64,000 nucleotides of DNA, from assembly GCA_025766275.1 (NCBI GenBank), contig JAFKAC010000009.1:1550001-1614000 (forward strand), in the 5' to 3' direction. A program made the position numbers and the translations under genes. Of the stretch, positions 1-17,923 are shown one piece after another; position 1 is the stretch's first letter, and every line of letters starts with the position of its first letter. This DNA comes from Lactarius indigo (taxonomy: Eukaryota; Basidiomycota; Agaricomycetes; Russulales; Russulaceae). The notes beneath the pieces are model-generated. The model did no database searches. It was not told the origin of the DNA and worked only from the letters and a program-made list of their open reading frames with translations.

Positions 1-5414
<5,414 letters not shown>

Positions 5415-5978
5415 GGCGCCCGACGAGCTCGTTTGTCATTCGCGTCCCACCGTGATTGGGACTAGACTTAGCGTAATTTGCTCTCTTAATGATGTATCGT
5501 AGGTTTGCCAAAGGCTAAGCACTGAGCCATGATAATATACCAATCTACTGTCATGAATGTCATGTCGCGCTCTGCAGGCCAGATCCCTACCATTTCTGGC
5601 TCGCCCTTGCACTTGGATGATTCTTTCACGAATTTCAGTCCGGTGTATAGCGGCAGAGTTCCCGAGGGTTACAGCGAGATCCACACTGTAACTGTAATGT
5701 GGGCCCCCCGGGGAAATTTGGTATCTCACATATATGTAGTTATTGAATGAGTTATTCTCATTTTTCATTACTACAAATAATTTCTCAAGACTTTGGCATG
5801 GTTATCAAACACCCTTTCAGACTCGGCTCGTCTACGAAAAGGGGGCCTCCCATTATGGATTTCGCTGTAACATTGTTGATAGTAATACACTCTAGCGTCG
5901 ATGTACGCCGTACATGACATGGACATATGCGAGGAAAGAAAAATACTATGACAAACCCCAACTTGACCGATACTGTAG
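5415..5978. other. Intergenic, convergent gene ends
   Basis: This is a 564-bp spacer between the 3' ends of the ABC transporter and the acyl-CoA dehydrogenase. It is AT-richer than its neighbours, and the short open frames in it show no family features. It probably holds the two 3' UTRs and terminators. Confidence 0.6.
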
Positions 5979-8401
5979 CTACAAGCGTGCGTTTTTAGGC
6001 ATCATGCGCATGGCTTGCCGGACACCGAGGTCGCCCAGCACGTCCTCCGCTACAACGTGTTTGTATTAATAAATATGAAATAAACACGGGGAGTAGCCTC
6101 ACCTCCTCCCAAAATCGAATCAAACCCAATCGTCCGGTGATACTAAAAATGAAGAGGTAGTGAGCGACGAGAGCGCTAGGCGAGAAAGAAGATAGCTGAC
6201 ATGTTCGATGAAGCGGCCCATTCCCGTCTGCGTGATCCCACGCCCTCCAAAGATCTGTACGGCGTCTCTCGCGGTATCCTGCGCATACTGAGTGCTGCAC
6301 ATCTTCAAGAAGGCGATCTGGCCAGCAAGCTTGGTCGATTGTTCTTTATACGACTGGTTTCACGTCGTCGTCAGATATGTTGCTCCGGCAACCCCTCTCA
6401 GAACTGAGAAACGAGGCGATGCGCTACTCACCATGTTGCACATTTGGTACGTGACGTTCTCGAGCCAACCTTGTAAGGCTTCCGCCCGCGCGATCATCTG
6501 CGCCACTTTGGAACGGACGACGGCTTGTGAGCTGAGAGGCTTTCCGAACGCCTTCCTCTGGGAAATCCACTTGAGGCACTCTTCCATGACCATGCGTTGC
6601 GCGCGTGTGGACGCGCAGATCATGACCCAGCGTTCATGGTTGAAGTTGCTCAGGATGACGAAGATCCCACCGTCCTCGGGCCCGAGCGTATTTTCGACTG
6701 GAACTCGGACGTTGTCGAAGGTGACAAAGGCTGTTCCGGCAGTCGGAGAGTAGGAAGTCTTTATGAGCTTGGTCGTGACGCCTTCTTGACGGGGGATGAG
6801 AATGACAGTGAGGCCACCCTGTCCAGGCACCACGCTGTTCAAATGCTAATGCATAGACTGGGTTAAGGGCTTACCTCGGTTCTACAGCCGGTTGTGAAGC
6901 TGGGGTTGACGTGAACGAGGTATCCGAGATAAGGACTGCATCCGTACTTACTAGTCTGCAAAGCTGGATAGCTGGATAAGTATGTTGTCACTCCGTGCCG
7001 AACTATTGCTTACTGTCCGTTTGTAATCCATTTCTTCTCACCATTTATGATCCAATACTTCCCGTCCTCGCTTTTGACAGCAGTGGTCTTCATCCCCAAT
7101 ACATCGCTGCCCGCGTGTGCCTCCGAAATGGCAAGACAGATGAACTTCTTGGCAGCAAACACTTCCGGAACGACCTAGAGAGATAAGCGATTGCACCTGA
7201 AAGAGAGAAAACCACGACGCGCAAGGTACCTTGGCCTTTAGTTCTGAGCTCCCAAAGTTAAGTACCGGCGGTAGGCCAATAACTTTGCCACCAACAAGGC
7301 CTAAACATGGGCTCGTCAAAAAAAACCAACTCGGGGAAAGCGGCACCCGCACCATCAGCATAGCCCCGAGCTCCGGTCCGTATTAATTCTTGAGTGATGA
7401 TAAGCTATACTCTCACAGTGAGGATGTGGCCGTACCGCCACAGAAAATGATAGCCGCACCTCATGAAAATAGTCAAACTGGTGGCGACGAATCGGTGTCG
7501 GAGCAAAACCCACGAATAGGAATGGACGACGAGCTCACCTCTTCAGGTTTCACCAGGCCATTGAATAGCGAGAGTCCTTTGAGGTGCTTCCCGGGACCAA
7601 GTCGCATAGCGTGGAGGTTCACTTCGCTAAGAGCTTGCGTGAGCGCATATCTGGGTCAAAAGACCAAACAGGCCTCACGCCATTTTGTCGAAAACCTCCT
7701 GGCTAGGTCGTTTCCCATCGAGCTCGCGCAATTGCGCATCTGGGTACACCACCTCATCGAAGAACTTGCGAACTGCCTTCTGGAACACCCTGTGATTCTA
7801 CGCGTGTTCGTCACACACCGCGGCCCGACCGACCCCAACCCCACGTTCTGATGAGCGCCTCGCAGAAGCTGCAATACTCCAAGCGTGCACGCACCTCAGT
7901 GTAGTATGGACTGTGGAAGCCCTCGGTTAGGTACGTCGGCTCCCCATACGGCACCTTGCTGAGCCCTCCAATGATGCGACCCTTGATCACGCTCTTCTCC
8001 CCGCGGACGACGCCGACTTGAAGCCGGGCATATTGCGGCCGCTCGAGCACCTCATGCCTGTGGAGACCGTAGAACGCCTCGGTTGCGTCTTGACCCGCGA
8101 CTTCGCTGTCGACCAGGACCGCCCGCCCGCCGGGATGGAGGTTGGCGAAACGGGAAAGATCATAGACGTTTGCATCTATGATGACCCACTACGAAAAAAA
8201 ATCAAGAAGCGGGTGGAGTGAGATAGGGAAAAGTAAGTGGTCGGTGACGACATGCAAGGGACCAAGGCGTGCTGACCAGGTCACCATCCTTGTTGTGCTG
8301 CGAGGTACGTAAGCAAACAGGTGCACATCGTCCCAGTGTGTCCAGAGCGCCTTTACCTGTTGTACCTGCTCCCTGGTGAGCTCCTTGAGTTCCTTAGACA
8401 T
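5979..8401 (-). CDS. Cytochrome b5-acyl-CoA dehydrogenase fusion
   Basis: The start at 8401 gives [15 protein letters not shown]. Next, read through an intron, comes a cytochrome b5 haem domain with HNKDGDL (near 8275), [20 protein letters not shown] and GRAV (8120-8190); HPGG carries a haem-ligand histidine. The rest is acyl-CoA dehydrogenase: an N-terminal helical part (7660-7780, [18 protein letters not shown]), a middle beta domain (about 6650-6840, [12 protein letters not shown]), and a C-terminal helical domain with [29 protein letters not shown] and [14 protein letters not shown] (6190-6300). The stop is at 5979-5981. The family oxidises acyl-CoA thioesters with FAD. An N-terminal b5 domain occurs in fungal members and suggests an alternative redox partner; that partner is inference. 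Several introns are present. The neighbouring P450 on the same strand is 1.3 kb away, too far for a shared promoter. Confidence 0.9.
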
Positions 8402-9709
8402 TACGAGGGTCAATGTGTAAGACAGAGAGCAACGAGTGTCGGCGGTTGTCACCCGTACCGGGGTCCGAGTAGCGCGATCACATGGAGAATTGTCCCCAAT
8501 GAGTTATAGTCGCTTCCCTCATCGTCGTTGTGAGCATGTTCACGTAATTTGCAAATTTTGAAAGACCTTAGGAGATCAGCACAAAGCTCAGAATTTCCTT
8601 TTCACTCCAAAAACAAATACAGTATGTTCTCTAGCGTAGACCCATACAATAAATGTGAAATTGTATGGCGGTGGCGGCCCGGGGTCTGCTATGGAGACCG
8701 GAATCGTCCAGGTCCGAACCAGCGAGTGCCGCGCTTATTCGTGGGCGTTCACATTCATACAAATATTGCGCAAGGGTGGTGATCCTTGTGGTGATTCTAA
8801 GAGGTATGGACGCGTGTAGAAACGGAGGGAGTGGAATAAATATGAATGATCAATATAACACGTGTGCGGCGATGCTTGCGGTGGTGTCTGCACGAGAAGA
8901 CAACGCCACGGACATATAAGTACATGCGAAAGCGAAGGTAAAATACCAGACTAACTCACCTCAGCCACTGCTTGGCTACTGCGCACGCTAGAATGGCAAA
9001 GCTGAGGTGCTACTCTACTGAAGTAAAATGTTTATGCAGCTCATTGATATAGAACTGTACAGTAGGGCATTTTATACTCTGCTTCCACAGAGCAACGAGA
9101 TAACGAATCCGCAGACGTGGGTAGTATGTGTGTGGTACGACCGGGAGGGGAAACGAGATCATGGACCGGACGTCCGAGTAATTACGAAACTGTAACAAGA
9201 ATGTGAAGGGATCGCACGGGTTTGCACAACACCCACATGGAACACGAAGATAAGTACTAACTGAAAATCTCACGAATGGTATATTCAACAGTGATAATTT
9301 GTAGGTAATTGACACTGAACAGCACAGCACCAAGGTGGATTCCTGGCTAACTCTGGCTTCCTTGCTGGCTTCCGTTCAGAGTCTGTGCTTGGTATAATAA
9401 GAAAGAAGAATGACGTTGATTAGTATGCACCAAAAGTATGCTCAATCCTTCTGTCAAAACTTATCGAAACTTACCTTGAATCCTGCTCCTTAGCATTGTC
9501 CTTAGCAATTTTAGATACACACTGGCGATGCATGCAAGATGTGTGATTATGGCGCTAGAATAACAAATTAAAACATTCAAGTTTCCTCTCACTGTGCACA
9601 GTGACTGCGAGTATTCTACTTTACTCAAGAGCTCACTGCCGCGGAAGTTTCTGAATCAAACAATATGAACTAGACTACATAGATTTTCATGGTGCAACGG
9701 GGGCAACTC
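8402..9709. other. Gene-poor spacer, upstream of the b5-dehydrogenase
   Basis: This 1.3-kb stretch lies between the start of the b5-acyl-CoA dehydrogenase and the end of the first P450. Open frames here, for example 9010-9333 on the minus strand, lack recognisable motifs and intron-linked partners. The promoter of the dehydrogenase must lie in the part next to 8402. I see no RNA gene or repeat. Confidence 0.5.
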
Positions 9710-12065
9710 CTATACCCGAGATACCATAATCGGGAGCTTAGGATGGAACGTCTCAACTGATCCCTTCACTGATGGAGTAGAAATGGAGCCAAATCTCCAA
9801 ACTATTTCGGCTTCAGGCGGTGCAAGTCGGAAGGCAGGAATAATCTGCGATAACACGACCTCTAGATGCAAAGTCATAGTCAGACAGGCAAGTCACACGT
9901 CAAGTTTCTCTTACTCATTTCTAGCTGTGAAAATTTGAAACCGCTGAATGTAGTCAGATCAGCCCAGCTCGTTTACATTTTTGTCATACGCACATGCAGG
10001 CCCTCGCGCCACCGATAAATGTCATACTAACAAAGCAGTCAGCAAAGGTGAACTATTCAGTTTAAATGGATATATTTCGCACGTATTCGCATATACTCCT
10101 TGGATCTTCGCATCTGCGACACTTTGGGGAAGTGGCACCAGCCAACGTTCTGGTTTCCATTCGGCCGCGTCGGCACCCCAAATTGATGGGTCACGGTTCA
10201 AATGGTAGATTTGGACAAACACGTTCGTATTTTTCGGTACGACGATTTCATGGACTTTGCGATCGTCGACATACTGAATAGGGGCAGAAAGTGGGAGAAC
10301 AACGTCGCTTTGTGTGCTGCCAATTGGTGAGTATGAAGGAAGGGCCATAAGACGTGAATGGTGTAATGCGTACGTTCTTGTTACTCCAGGAACAGGCGCG
10401 TAGCTTTGGGATCTTTGAGCATATGTCCAGAGAACGAAGAGGTCATCTCACAGGCGCAGAGTTTCACGACACACTGCCTCCAAGAAAGGTAAAGAAACAA
10501 GTTGGTCGTGCGTGAGCTCCTCCGAGTCATTGTCTTCACGGGCCTCTTTCAACTCTTCTCTGAGCCTATCTTGGACGTCAGGATGGAGGGCAAGTAGATG
10601 TAGAATTCGTGAAAGAGCAGAAGTTGTCGTATTTGTTGCCGCTATGAGAAAGATCCTGAAAAATGATCTAGTCATCAACACTGCCCAATCAACACGCGCT
10701 GCAGTGGGGCGTACCCCATTTGGGAAACCAGTTCCTCGTCGCTCAGTCGCTCACCCTCGGGTCCTGTCACACTAGCTCGCACTATAAATGGTCACTTCGG
10801 GTTTCCAATCTGAAAATGGTGTATTGTACGCACTGAGAAGGCTGAAGATATCCTTTCCATCTCCAACCTGCCTGACAGTTGCGTCATCACCTAATTCCAA
10901 CAATCTCTTCTTCGTCTCGTGAATACCCCTCGACTTGGAGTCAAGGGTTTCCGAGATGTCCATAAGGTGGTGTAATTTCGGCCATGGCAACGCTCTCCCC
11001 AGGAACTTGAGAATTTTTGGATGGAATATCTTGTCGACGTAAGGAAACAAGTTCCGATGCACCGCAAGAGAGGACGAAGCTGGGCTAGAAAGCAAGTCGG
11101 CCCAAAGAAAGTCAATTCGAGCATTCATTTTCACTGACATCCACTCCTTCAGTGCTCTACAAAACTCGTCCTCTCTGCCTTCGAGAGCACCAAAGGAATA
11201 TCCGAGTCCGGCTTGCCCAATAAGTTCGAGAGCGAGCTTTCCCATCCAATTGGCAACGTCGATCTCTTCTGGGCCATTTGACACAATCAACCAGATATTC
11301 TCACAAAGCTGAGGAGGTTGAGATCACCGGCTAGGGAATACAAATACCGGAGAGTACCTGTTTTGTGACACTATGGAAAATTGGGGTCATATATCGCATG
11401 TGGTTGACGTTGAATGCGGGGTTTAGTAATTTTCGTTGCATCCGGTGGTGAGCGCCTTGATGAACGGCAAAGTTGGTGGGTGTCCACATGAAATTTAGAA
11501 AAAATGATTTTCCTACCCGATGTAGCAAAGAGTGACGGCCCAAGCGCCTGCATGTTTGCGCTTCTCGGGTTGGAGACGAACACCTGTTCTCACTCGAAAA
11601 GTAAAACGTACCGGAGGATAGCCTCTGTTATTTCAAAGATGGCTTGATCCTTAACAATAATGTGGTTGCATGCTTTCGGGTCGGACACGACGAGTTGGAT
11701 GTCCTACTTTCAGTGATACATTGAGTATGGCCTCGTAGCAGTCAAAAGTCTTTGCCAGTAGGACGTACCCCCAAGAAACCATAGACGCGTGTTACTTTTC
11801 CGTACGCCCTGTATAGCTCGTCGTGGAACGAGTAAGCATAGGGGTTGAACATATGACGCCAATGGCCTTTCATTCTTTCAGCGTGCAGCCCGTTTTCCTC
11901 TCTGCAGAGCTTACCCCAGAAAAGAGAGGGATTAGACGGCCCTGGAATTCTCTGGAGGCTCCGCTGCCTGACCCTGTGGTTGAGGACGGCAAGCGAGGCT
12001 GCTACAGCCAGGGCTACAAGGGTGTAGGCGCAAGCATAGGCGAAAAATTGGACGAGAGCAAACAT
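9710..12065 (-). CDS. Cytochrome P450 monooxygenase (microsomal)
   Basis: The N-terminus MFALVQFFAYACAYTLVALA is a membrane anchor, followed by the proline hinge RIPGPSNPSLFWG (about 11950). Further elements are the I-helix FLIAATNTTTSALSR (about 10640), the K-helix ETLRL (ExxR, 10450) and WKPERWL (about 10140). The haem loop FIGGARACIGFKFSQLEM is split by an intron (Cys exon near 10000, rest near 9955). After one more intron the protein ends LPIMVSRV with the stop at 9710-9712. All P450 hallmarks are present, so the enzyme should be functional in the ER with a CPR partner. The oxygen-activation motif has Asn (ATNTT) where most P450s have Asp or Glu, which may affect proton delivery. An upstream in-frame ATG at 12095 is possible, but 12065 gives the cleaner anchor. 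The substrate is unknown. Confidence 0.93.
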
Positions 12066-12390
12066 GTTAAGAGATGAGGGGATGAAAAAACGCAACCTCC
12101 ACGAGGTCTATTATACTTGACTCGTATCGTCCTGAACTATGACGGTACTTTGACAAGTCGACGATTCACTGCGACTCCGAGTAAAGAACCATTTCCCGGT
12201 TCGTAGTAAAGTTGACATAGAATAGCCAGGAGGGCCCATCATTCGAGTATTGTTAGTGTGTTACATGGCACCGCAGAAGGGGGGTTGACTACTCCAGAAC
12301 ATTGCTTTATTCAGAGGTCCCGTGGAGCGAGCCTCGGAGAACCATGATGTCGCACGGCCTCGGAGGCTGCACGATCTGCACGTCGTACCT

Positions 12391-12418
12391 AGAAAACTCC
12401 CAGAAAACTCCCAGAAAA
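12391..12418 (+). repeat. Short tandem repeat, 11-bp unit
   Basis: AGAAAACTCCC occurs twice in tandem, followed by a partial third unit. It lies outside any gene I can support. Confidence 0.6.
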
Positions 12419-12689
12419 GGCATTGCGGTGTTCGGACGCCCCGAGCCAGTTAGTCCGACTGGAATCGGCGGCGCGGGGCCAAAACAATCTCACCAAAATA
12501 AGTAGAATACGATTCCCGAGTCTCGCCAGTGGCACTAGCAACACATCCACTTAGTTCTGGAACTGCTGTCGCCATACACTCGTTCCCTTCGTGTGATTGT
12601 TTCAGCTGGGACAGGCCCAAAGTCAAAGACACCCTAATTGGACTCCACAACAGCGTTAGTTTCGATATATCCGTCCATTGTCTTCACTG

Positions 12690-13989
12690 TCTTGTTTGCT
12701 CCGACTTCGTCATTGTCTCGCTCGTCCCGATTCTGACCCCCAGATCGTCTCGAAGTCGATGTTTTGATTTCTGTCATCGAAGCACGAAAGTCTGACATCG
12801 AACTTCTCCAGAACGACGGGGCCAAAGTTAAAGACACCGGTTGTCATGCTGTCCCAGTGCTCTTGATTGGCGCCGCCATCTAGATAGGGCGTCCACGCAA
12901 AGGATGCGATACGCGCATTGGGGGTCTTCGAGGCAGCCGTAACGCTCGAGCTCTACGTCATGACCTCTGTGGCGGCCCTTCATTTGGTGGTTAGTCACAC
13001 AACCACACTGGCCTCAGGTCTAGAAACTCACCGCATAAACGTAATCCCACTGCTGGTTGGGGGGGAAATTTTTCTGTAGGACTCCTCGGTTCCAGAGACT
13101 AGCCCACCGAGAATCGGACTTCTTGAGAGACTCACAGCGAGCTCAAGCACCATTGCCCTCAATGGGCTTCTATGAAAAATGTAAAAAGATGTTCAAATGA
13201 GAAGCTGTATATGTTCAAAAGAGGAAGAAAATGGTCCAGTAGACGGACGTTTGTAAAAGTGCTAGATATGGTTATGTACCCAAAGGCAGCACTATAATGC
13301 AAACAAAAAAAAAAGTGCGAGAGGAGAAAGACCACTCACCAAGCTTCTGTCACTACATGGCGTCATACTGTACTCAGGGTGTTTCTCTCACTATGACAAT
13401 AACTTGCCGATCGCTTCCTGATAGAAGTCCGTGCGCGCAATAGCTTCGCACCGGTATGTGGGTGAATGAGCACTCGCGAAGCGGCTTTGGGTACACCTCG
13501 ACGCTCCAGAGGAATGGTGCAAAATCGAAGTCCTCCTCAAACTCGAGTTCGTCGCTAAACATCTCGCGGATCGCTGTATCGATTTCGTACTTGTAGATTG
13601 CAGGTTGGTCATACCAAGGTTGGAGAAGCGCTTCTCGAGGAAGTACGTCGTGCCGAGGCCCGCCTCATGCAAGAAGTATCGGATCGTCTGCGTTCGCTAG
13701 ATTCGTTGATGGGGAGTCCAGGCTTCGCCACATATAGTTCGATGTGTATGAAGTGTGTCGCCTCTGTCACGGTCTCGGGATGCCCTCGCAGTACATATTG
13801 TGGGCCGGGCCATTCCAAACGGGTGATGCCAAGTTGGCACCCGGCAAAACCCGGAAAGGGAAACTCAATAATTTGCAAAATATGCACTTTTCTTGAACCC
13901 CGCTCTCGAGGTCCCTGTGTTTTTGGAACTTTGAAAGTGTTGTAGTGTGGTGACTTTGGGACCCGCGCGACGGTATCAGAGTCAAACAT
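12690..13989 (-). pseudogene. Unrecognised, probably broken minus-strand gene
   Basis: Two coding-like blocks suggest one decayed gene. The upstream block (13374-13989) reads as a soluble protein (GFAGCQLGITRLEWPGPQYV, then ATHFIHIELYVAKPGLPIN) but needs a frame change near 13670 and again near 13560 (DELEFEEDFDFAPFLWSVEV). The downstream block (12690-13150) reads ESLKKSDSRWASLWNRGVLQ, NQQWDYVYA, an intron, GHDVELERYGCLEDPQ, then ARIASFAWTPYLDGGANQEH and FNFGPVVLEKFDVRL. An in-frame stop precedes ESLKK, and a 220-bp low-complexity gap with a poly-A run separates the blocks. I do not recognise the family. Frameshifts and the stop point to a pseudogene, but unusual introns or sequence errors could also explain it. 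The surrounding 12066-12689 and 13990-14193 hold nothing else I can support. Confidence 0.3.
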
Positions 13990-14193
13990 GGGATCCGAGC
14001 AAAAGGAGTGAAAAGCAAAGCTATTATCTACGTAATTAGTACGTAACTATTGACTCGTCGCGTTATACGGAAAAGTATTGCAACTTCGCACGAAAAAGAT
14101 AACTAGGATGGGAATATTGTATTTGTTGGAAACGTGTCCGTAGACATTGTGGAATTCCCATAAAGAAGTCTACCACGAATTCGAAACAACCCG

Positions 14194-16980
14194 CTAATAA
14201 CCCGGAGCACGGCAATTTCCAATGAGTGAAGGAGGTGGGCTCGGTTGTGTCATGAGCTGTTAAGGAAGGTGTGAGACAGGGCCGAGAGTGTAACGGGACC
14301 GCGCTTACGGCTACAGTTTGGATGGTAGTATAGACAGCCGCGATGGCACCAAACACACCCAGGGCAATGTCCGCGGCCTTCTGTTTCCACGTGCGCGCAC
14401 AAGCCTTATAGTGCAGCATAGCCGGATACACATAACACAGTGGTACACTGAAAACGACGCCACAGGTCAGTCGTGGGGGGCCTTACAATACGAGTAGCAT
14501 TGCAAATGCTTACCAGGCAAAGCTCCCGACAAACGCGACGAACTTGTCAAGGTCCTTCGCGCCAACCCAACTGAGAGCCGTGCAGCCCATGACGATCAAA
14601 AATCTGAACATATTCTTTCGCCACTTGACGGTCCAGTCCATCTTCCCGCTTCTGGTGAAGAGCCCGTTCTCCATAATCCGCACGGCGGGGAAGAGCTGCA
14701 GCGGCACCGAAAGCAAAATTGCAAGCGAGTAAAAGAACTGCACGGCCTGCGTGAGGCGAGACGAAGTGTCGAGATTAACGATGACGACAGTGTTGATGTC
14801 TGATCCGAATGTGAGATAGGAGAGCGCACCGGCGCCGCCAAAAAGGACTTGACAAATGGGTTATGAACAATCTTGGACGGGTTTCGGACAAACTTACCAA
14901 GGACGAAGATCATGACGCCAGAGAGCACCATAGGGAATTTGTGCGGCTCGCGCATGGAATCGGTGATGGGAACGACCTATAGAGGACTTCAGACGTCATC
15001 CGGAGAAGATATGGCGTTCGTCCTTACCAAACCTATGCCTTCGAAGGAGAATACTGCAGTTCTGTCGGGAAAATGCATGGGAATACCACACCAGACAGCT
15101 CACGGAAAAGGTGCGTACCCAATCAACAGTGGGAAATCCTTCGGATTGAACAACTCGACTTTGGCAATGCCACGCTGCGCGATGATCCCGAACTCGCTCC
15201 CAAAAATGTAAATAAGACCGCCGAGGATAAACACATCCGCGACAAGTGCCGCTGTGCTAAGCTTAGCCAAATTTCGGATGAGCGCCAGCGGTAGGAAGAT
15301 GATGAGTTGCATGAGGATGAGATATTGGACCGGGATGTAAGTCACGCAGCGAGTCGCAGCAAAGATAAATCCTTGCAGGTTTTCTGCGACAAATATCGTG
15401 TAGGCGGCGACAAATCCGATCTGTGAGACTGCGATAGACGTAAGGATAGCGTATCGCATCCATGGACCATAGAGTGTCCCGCCAAGATCTGAAATCGGTC
15501 AGCGATGCAATATGATAGGCACCATGGGAATTGGGATACCTCCGAAACTTCCTGATACGACGAACTTGGTCTTTACGAGAAGTAAAAACGAGTACAAGGA
15601 GATGAGAGCGATAGCGGAGAGTGTCAGAGAAGAAAACAAGAGACCTCCGTTGAAGAAGCTGAGGGAGATAAGCGCTCAAAGAAGGAAGGTACTTCTGTAG
15701 AGGAACTCACGCCTTGCCAAGAAACAGAACCCCAGTCCCAACGAACGATTTCAAAAGCTAAAAAAATTCCGAATGCTTGAATGTGTGTCATGGACAAGCA
15801 AGCACGACATACCATTAGTACGGCCTGGCCAACTGTAGCGTCTCCATGGCTTACGCTCGTTTTGCGCCGCCTTGAGCGCGAATGATGGTGTGACGATGAG
15901 CGTGGAATTAGTGGGGATGTCTCAGTGGCGGCAGACTTTGATGGTGGCGCGTCTGTTAGGATTCGCACAAGAGACCCGTGGGCCCCATCGGGCCCAGCTG
16001 ACAGGACGGATACCCCCCGCGACCCTGAAGGCTGTCCGTACGGCTCTTCGTCTTCATCCTCCTCGCCTTCATCGTCTTCTTCTATTTCCTCGAGATCCTC
16101 TCCTGCCTAATCGGGGTTGATCAGATAACGGAAATGGAGCAACCGAGTTAGCTGCTCACGAAGTGGCCAAAGAGATAAAGAAAATCGATAAAATTGTTGA
16201 GAATACGGGGTTGCTCTTCGGTGTCGACCCCGGTCGACTGAAGTAGCACATAGTTCCTACGGAATCCACCAGGTTCGTGGATGTGTTCAAACGCCGGATC
16301 CGGGGCCGTCACAGTTGAACCTGAAAATGATACGGCGCGTGGACGCGCTTGTCGTCTCTGGTCCTGCTGCCACTTGTATATATTGTGTCTAGAGGACAGC
16401 AGAGTTCAGTGGGGATAGAATTCTACGGTATTCACACGCGGACATACGTGATATCCGCTCCAGGGGTGTGATATGGCACTGGGAAAGCCTCAGTATCTTC
16501 CTGGCGCGGGCGAGCGAATTGCGACGTTGAAGACCGACGCGAGGGTGCTCCAGAGTTGTTCCCTTGTCGTTCCTCGCGCGAAACGAGATGCTTGCGAAGG
16601 ACTTTGACCTTGTCATCTTCCTGAAGGCTTTCGACATCGGCCGTGGGGTCTGGAGTCGAAACACCGTCGAGTCCGAGGCCGATGACAGCAGGACGCCGTG
16701 CGCTAATGCCGCTCACGGATGGCACACGACTGGGACTATCGCCGGAAAACACGAGAGGTTCGGTGGAGGGGGTGGGGCGAGGTGTGCTAGTCCCTGTGCG
16801 AGGTGGGATGTTCGGTAGCTGAGGCGTGCCGATGTACTGGGCACGAAGGCTGCGAATATCGGCGGGGGTACCCGGGGTTCCAAAGTGGCTGCGCGAGCCC
16901 CTACGACTGCCAGGTGTACCGATGAGAGCTGGCGAAAAGCGAGGGCTAACGATGTTGACGGGTTTGCTTGGGCTGGACAT
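14194..16980 (-). CDS. Vacuolar amino-acid transporter, AAAP family (AVT3/AVT4-like)
   Basis: The start at 16980 gives MSSPSKPVNIVSPRFSPALI, the beginning of a long disordered Ser/Pro-rich cytosolic tail (to about 16430). An acidic and basic stretch follows (16030-15850, with SLIPRSSS-like dileucine surroundings), then some 10-11 membrane segments. These include FVAAYTIFVAENLQGFIFAA (15400), YLILMQLIIFLPLALIRN (15330), AALVADVFILGGLIYIFG (15230), FSFEGIG and SMREPHKFPMVLSG (14940), and FFYSLAILLSVPLQLFPAVR (14720). The last exon ends at 14194-14196. AVT3/4 proteins export neutral or basic amino acids from the vacuole, and the tail and TM order fit that family. The start codon lies 158 bp from the divergent FRA10AC1-family start. 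Proximity to NPR3 is suggestive because both act in amino-acid supply to TORC1, but co-regulation is inference. Confidence 0.9.
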
Positions 16981-17138
16981 GGCAGGTTGAGATTGAGTAG
17001 GATCCGAGGTGAACGTGTCTTGTCCTTTGTCACCGGCGTCAGTCTCGGATTGCTGAAACTGGGTTGTTGCCCTGCGCTGGTGACGACATATACGTTCGAG
17101 ACCCACACCCAATTCGACGCATTCTACTTGCCAAATCC
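16981..17138. promoter_or_regulatory. Compact bidirectional promoter
   Basis: Only 158 bp separate the ATG of the amino-acid transporter (minus) from the ATG of the FRA10AC1-family gene (plus). Both 5' UTRs and core promoters must fit here. I see no clear TATA box, so initiation is probably TATA-less. Confidence 0.5.
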
Positions 17139-17858
17139 ATGTCATCGACCTCAAAGACTTCGACCTCTTTTGCTACAGAATTCGATATTCTCAAAGCCTC
17201 GCACAAGTTCTTGCGTGAGAATGAAGACCCCACCGAAGCGCATAACCCGTCTTGGAACGACCAGCTCGCGCAGAAGTACTACGACAATCTGTTTCGCGAG
17301 TTTGCTGTCTGCGACCTGAAGCACTACAAGTCCGGGAATGTATGCCTGTCTCCGTTGTCTCACTTTGCTAGCACTAACGCGTCCTAGTTCGCTCTTCGCT
17401 GGCGCACTGAGTCGGAAGTACTGTCTGGGGCAGGAGAGAATAGCTGCGGGAATACACGCTGCAAACATCACAACATCCAGGATACAGCTACGCAGCTAAC
17501 TACCCTGGAATTGCCTTTTGCTTATGAGGAGCACGGAGAACGCAAAAGCGCTCTCGTCAAGGTTGTCTTGTGCCCACGATGCCTGAAGAAACTCATGTGG
17601 AAACGCAAAATGGACAAGGAGGGCCAAGCCCTCACGTCAACGGAGGAACCAGTCGAGGGTGGTAACGAAGAGGGCGTGGGAGACGCAGCGGACGAAACAG
17701 AACGTCCCCGCCGCTCAAGGGAGAGGAAGCGCAGCAAGGCAAACGGCATAAAAGACGCCAGCTTACTCACCCGTCATCGCAGTTCACGATCTCGCTCGCC
17801 AAAGCATGAAAAAGACAACCACAGCTCACGGCGTAGACCATCAAGATCGCCAGCATGA
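17139..17858 (+). CDS. FRA10AC1-family nuclear protein
   Basis: Exon 1 (17139-17339) starts MSSTSKTSTSF and includes KYYDNLFREFAVCDLKHYKS. A 48-bp intron (17340-17387) joins GN to FALRWRTESEVLSGAGE. The core then shows a zinc-ribbon-like cysteine set, SCGNTRCKHH and VVLCPRCLKKLMWKRK, with the typical FAYEEHGERKSALVKV between them. This order is diagnostic of FRA10AC1, a conserved eukaryotic nuclear protein linked to spliceosomal complexes; its exact role is not settled. The C-terminus is rich in RS/SR dipeptides and basic residues (17690-17855), as expected for a splicing-associated protein. The stop (17856-17858) lies 65 bp from the convergent NPR3 stop. A start upstream of 17139 is open in frame but would cross the promoter shared with the transporter. 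Confidence 0.92.
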
Positions 17859-17923
17859 TAGATTATGTCAGTTCTGTCATACCTTCTCCCTTCGCTCGTC
17901 GAATGACCCGGAGATCCTACACA

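Noticed and set aside
16432..17154. Longer minus frame starting at 17154 for the amino-acid transporter
   Set aside because: The extra N-terminal residues cross the start of the divergent FRA10AC1-family gene; the ATG at 16980 fits the family N-terminus.
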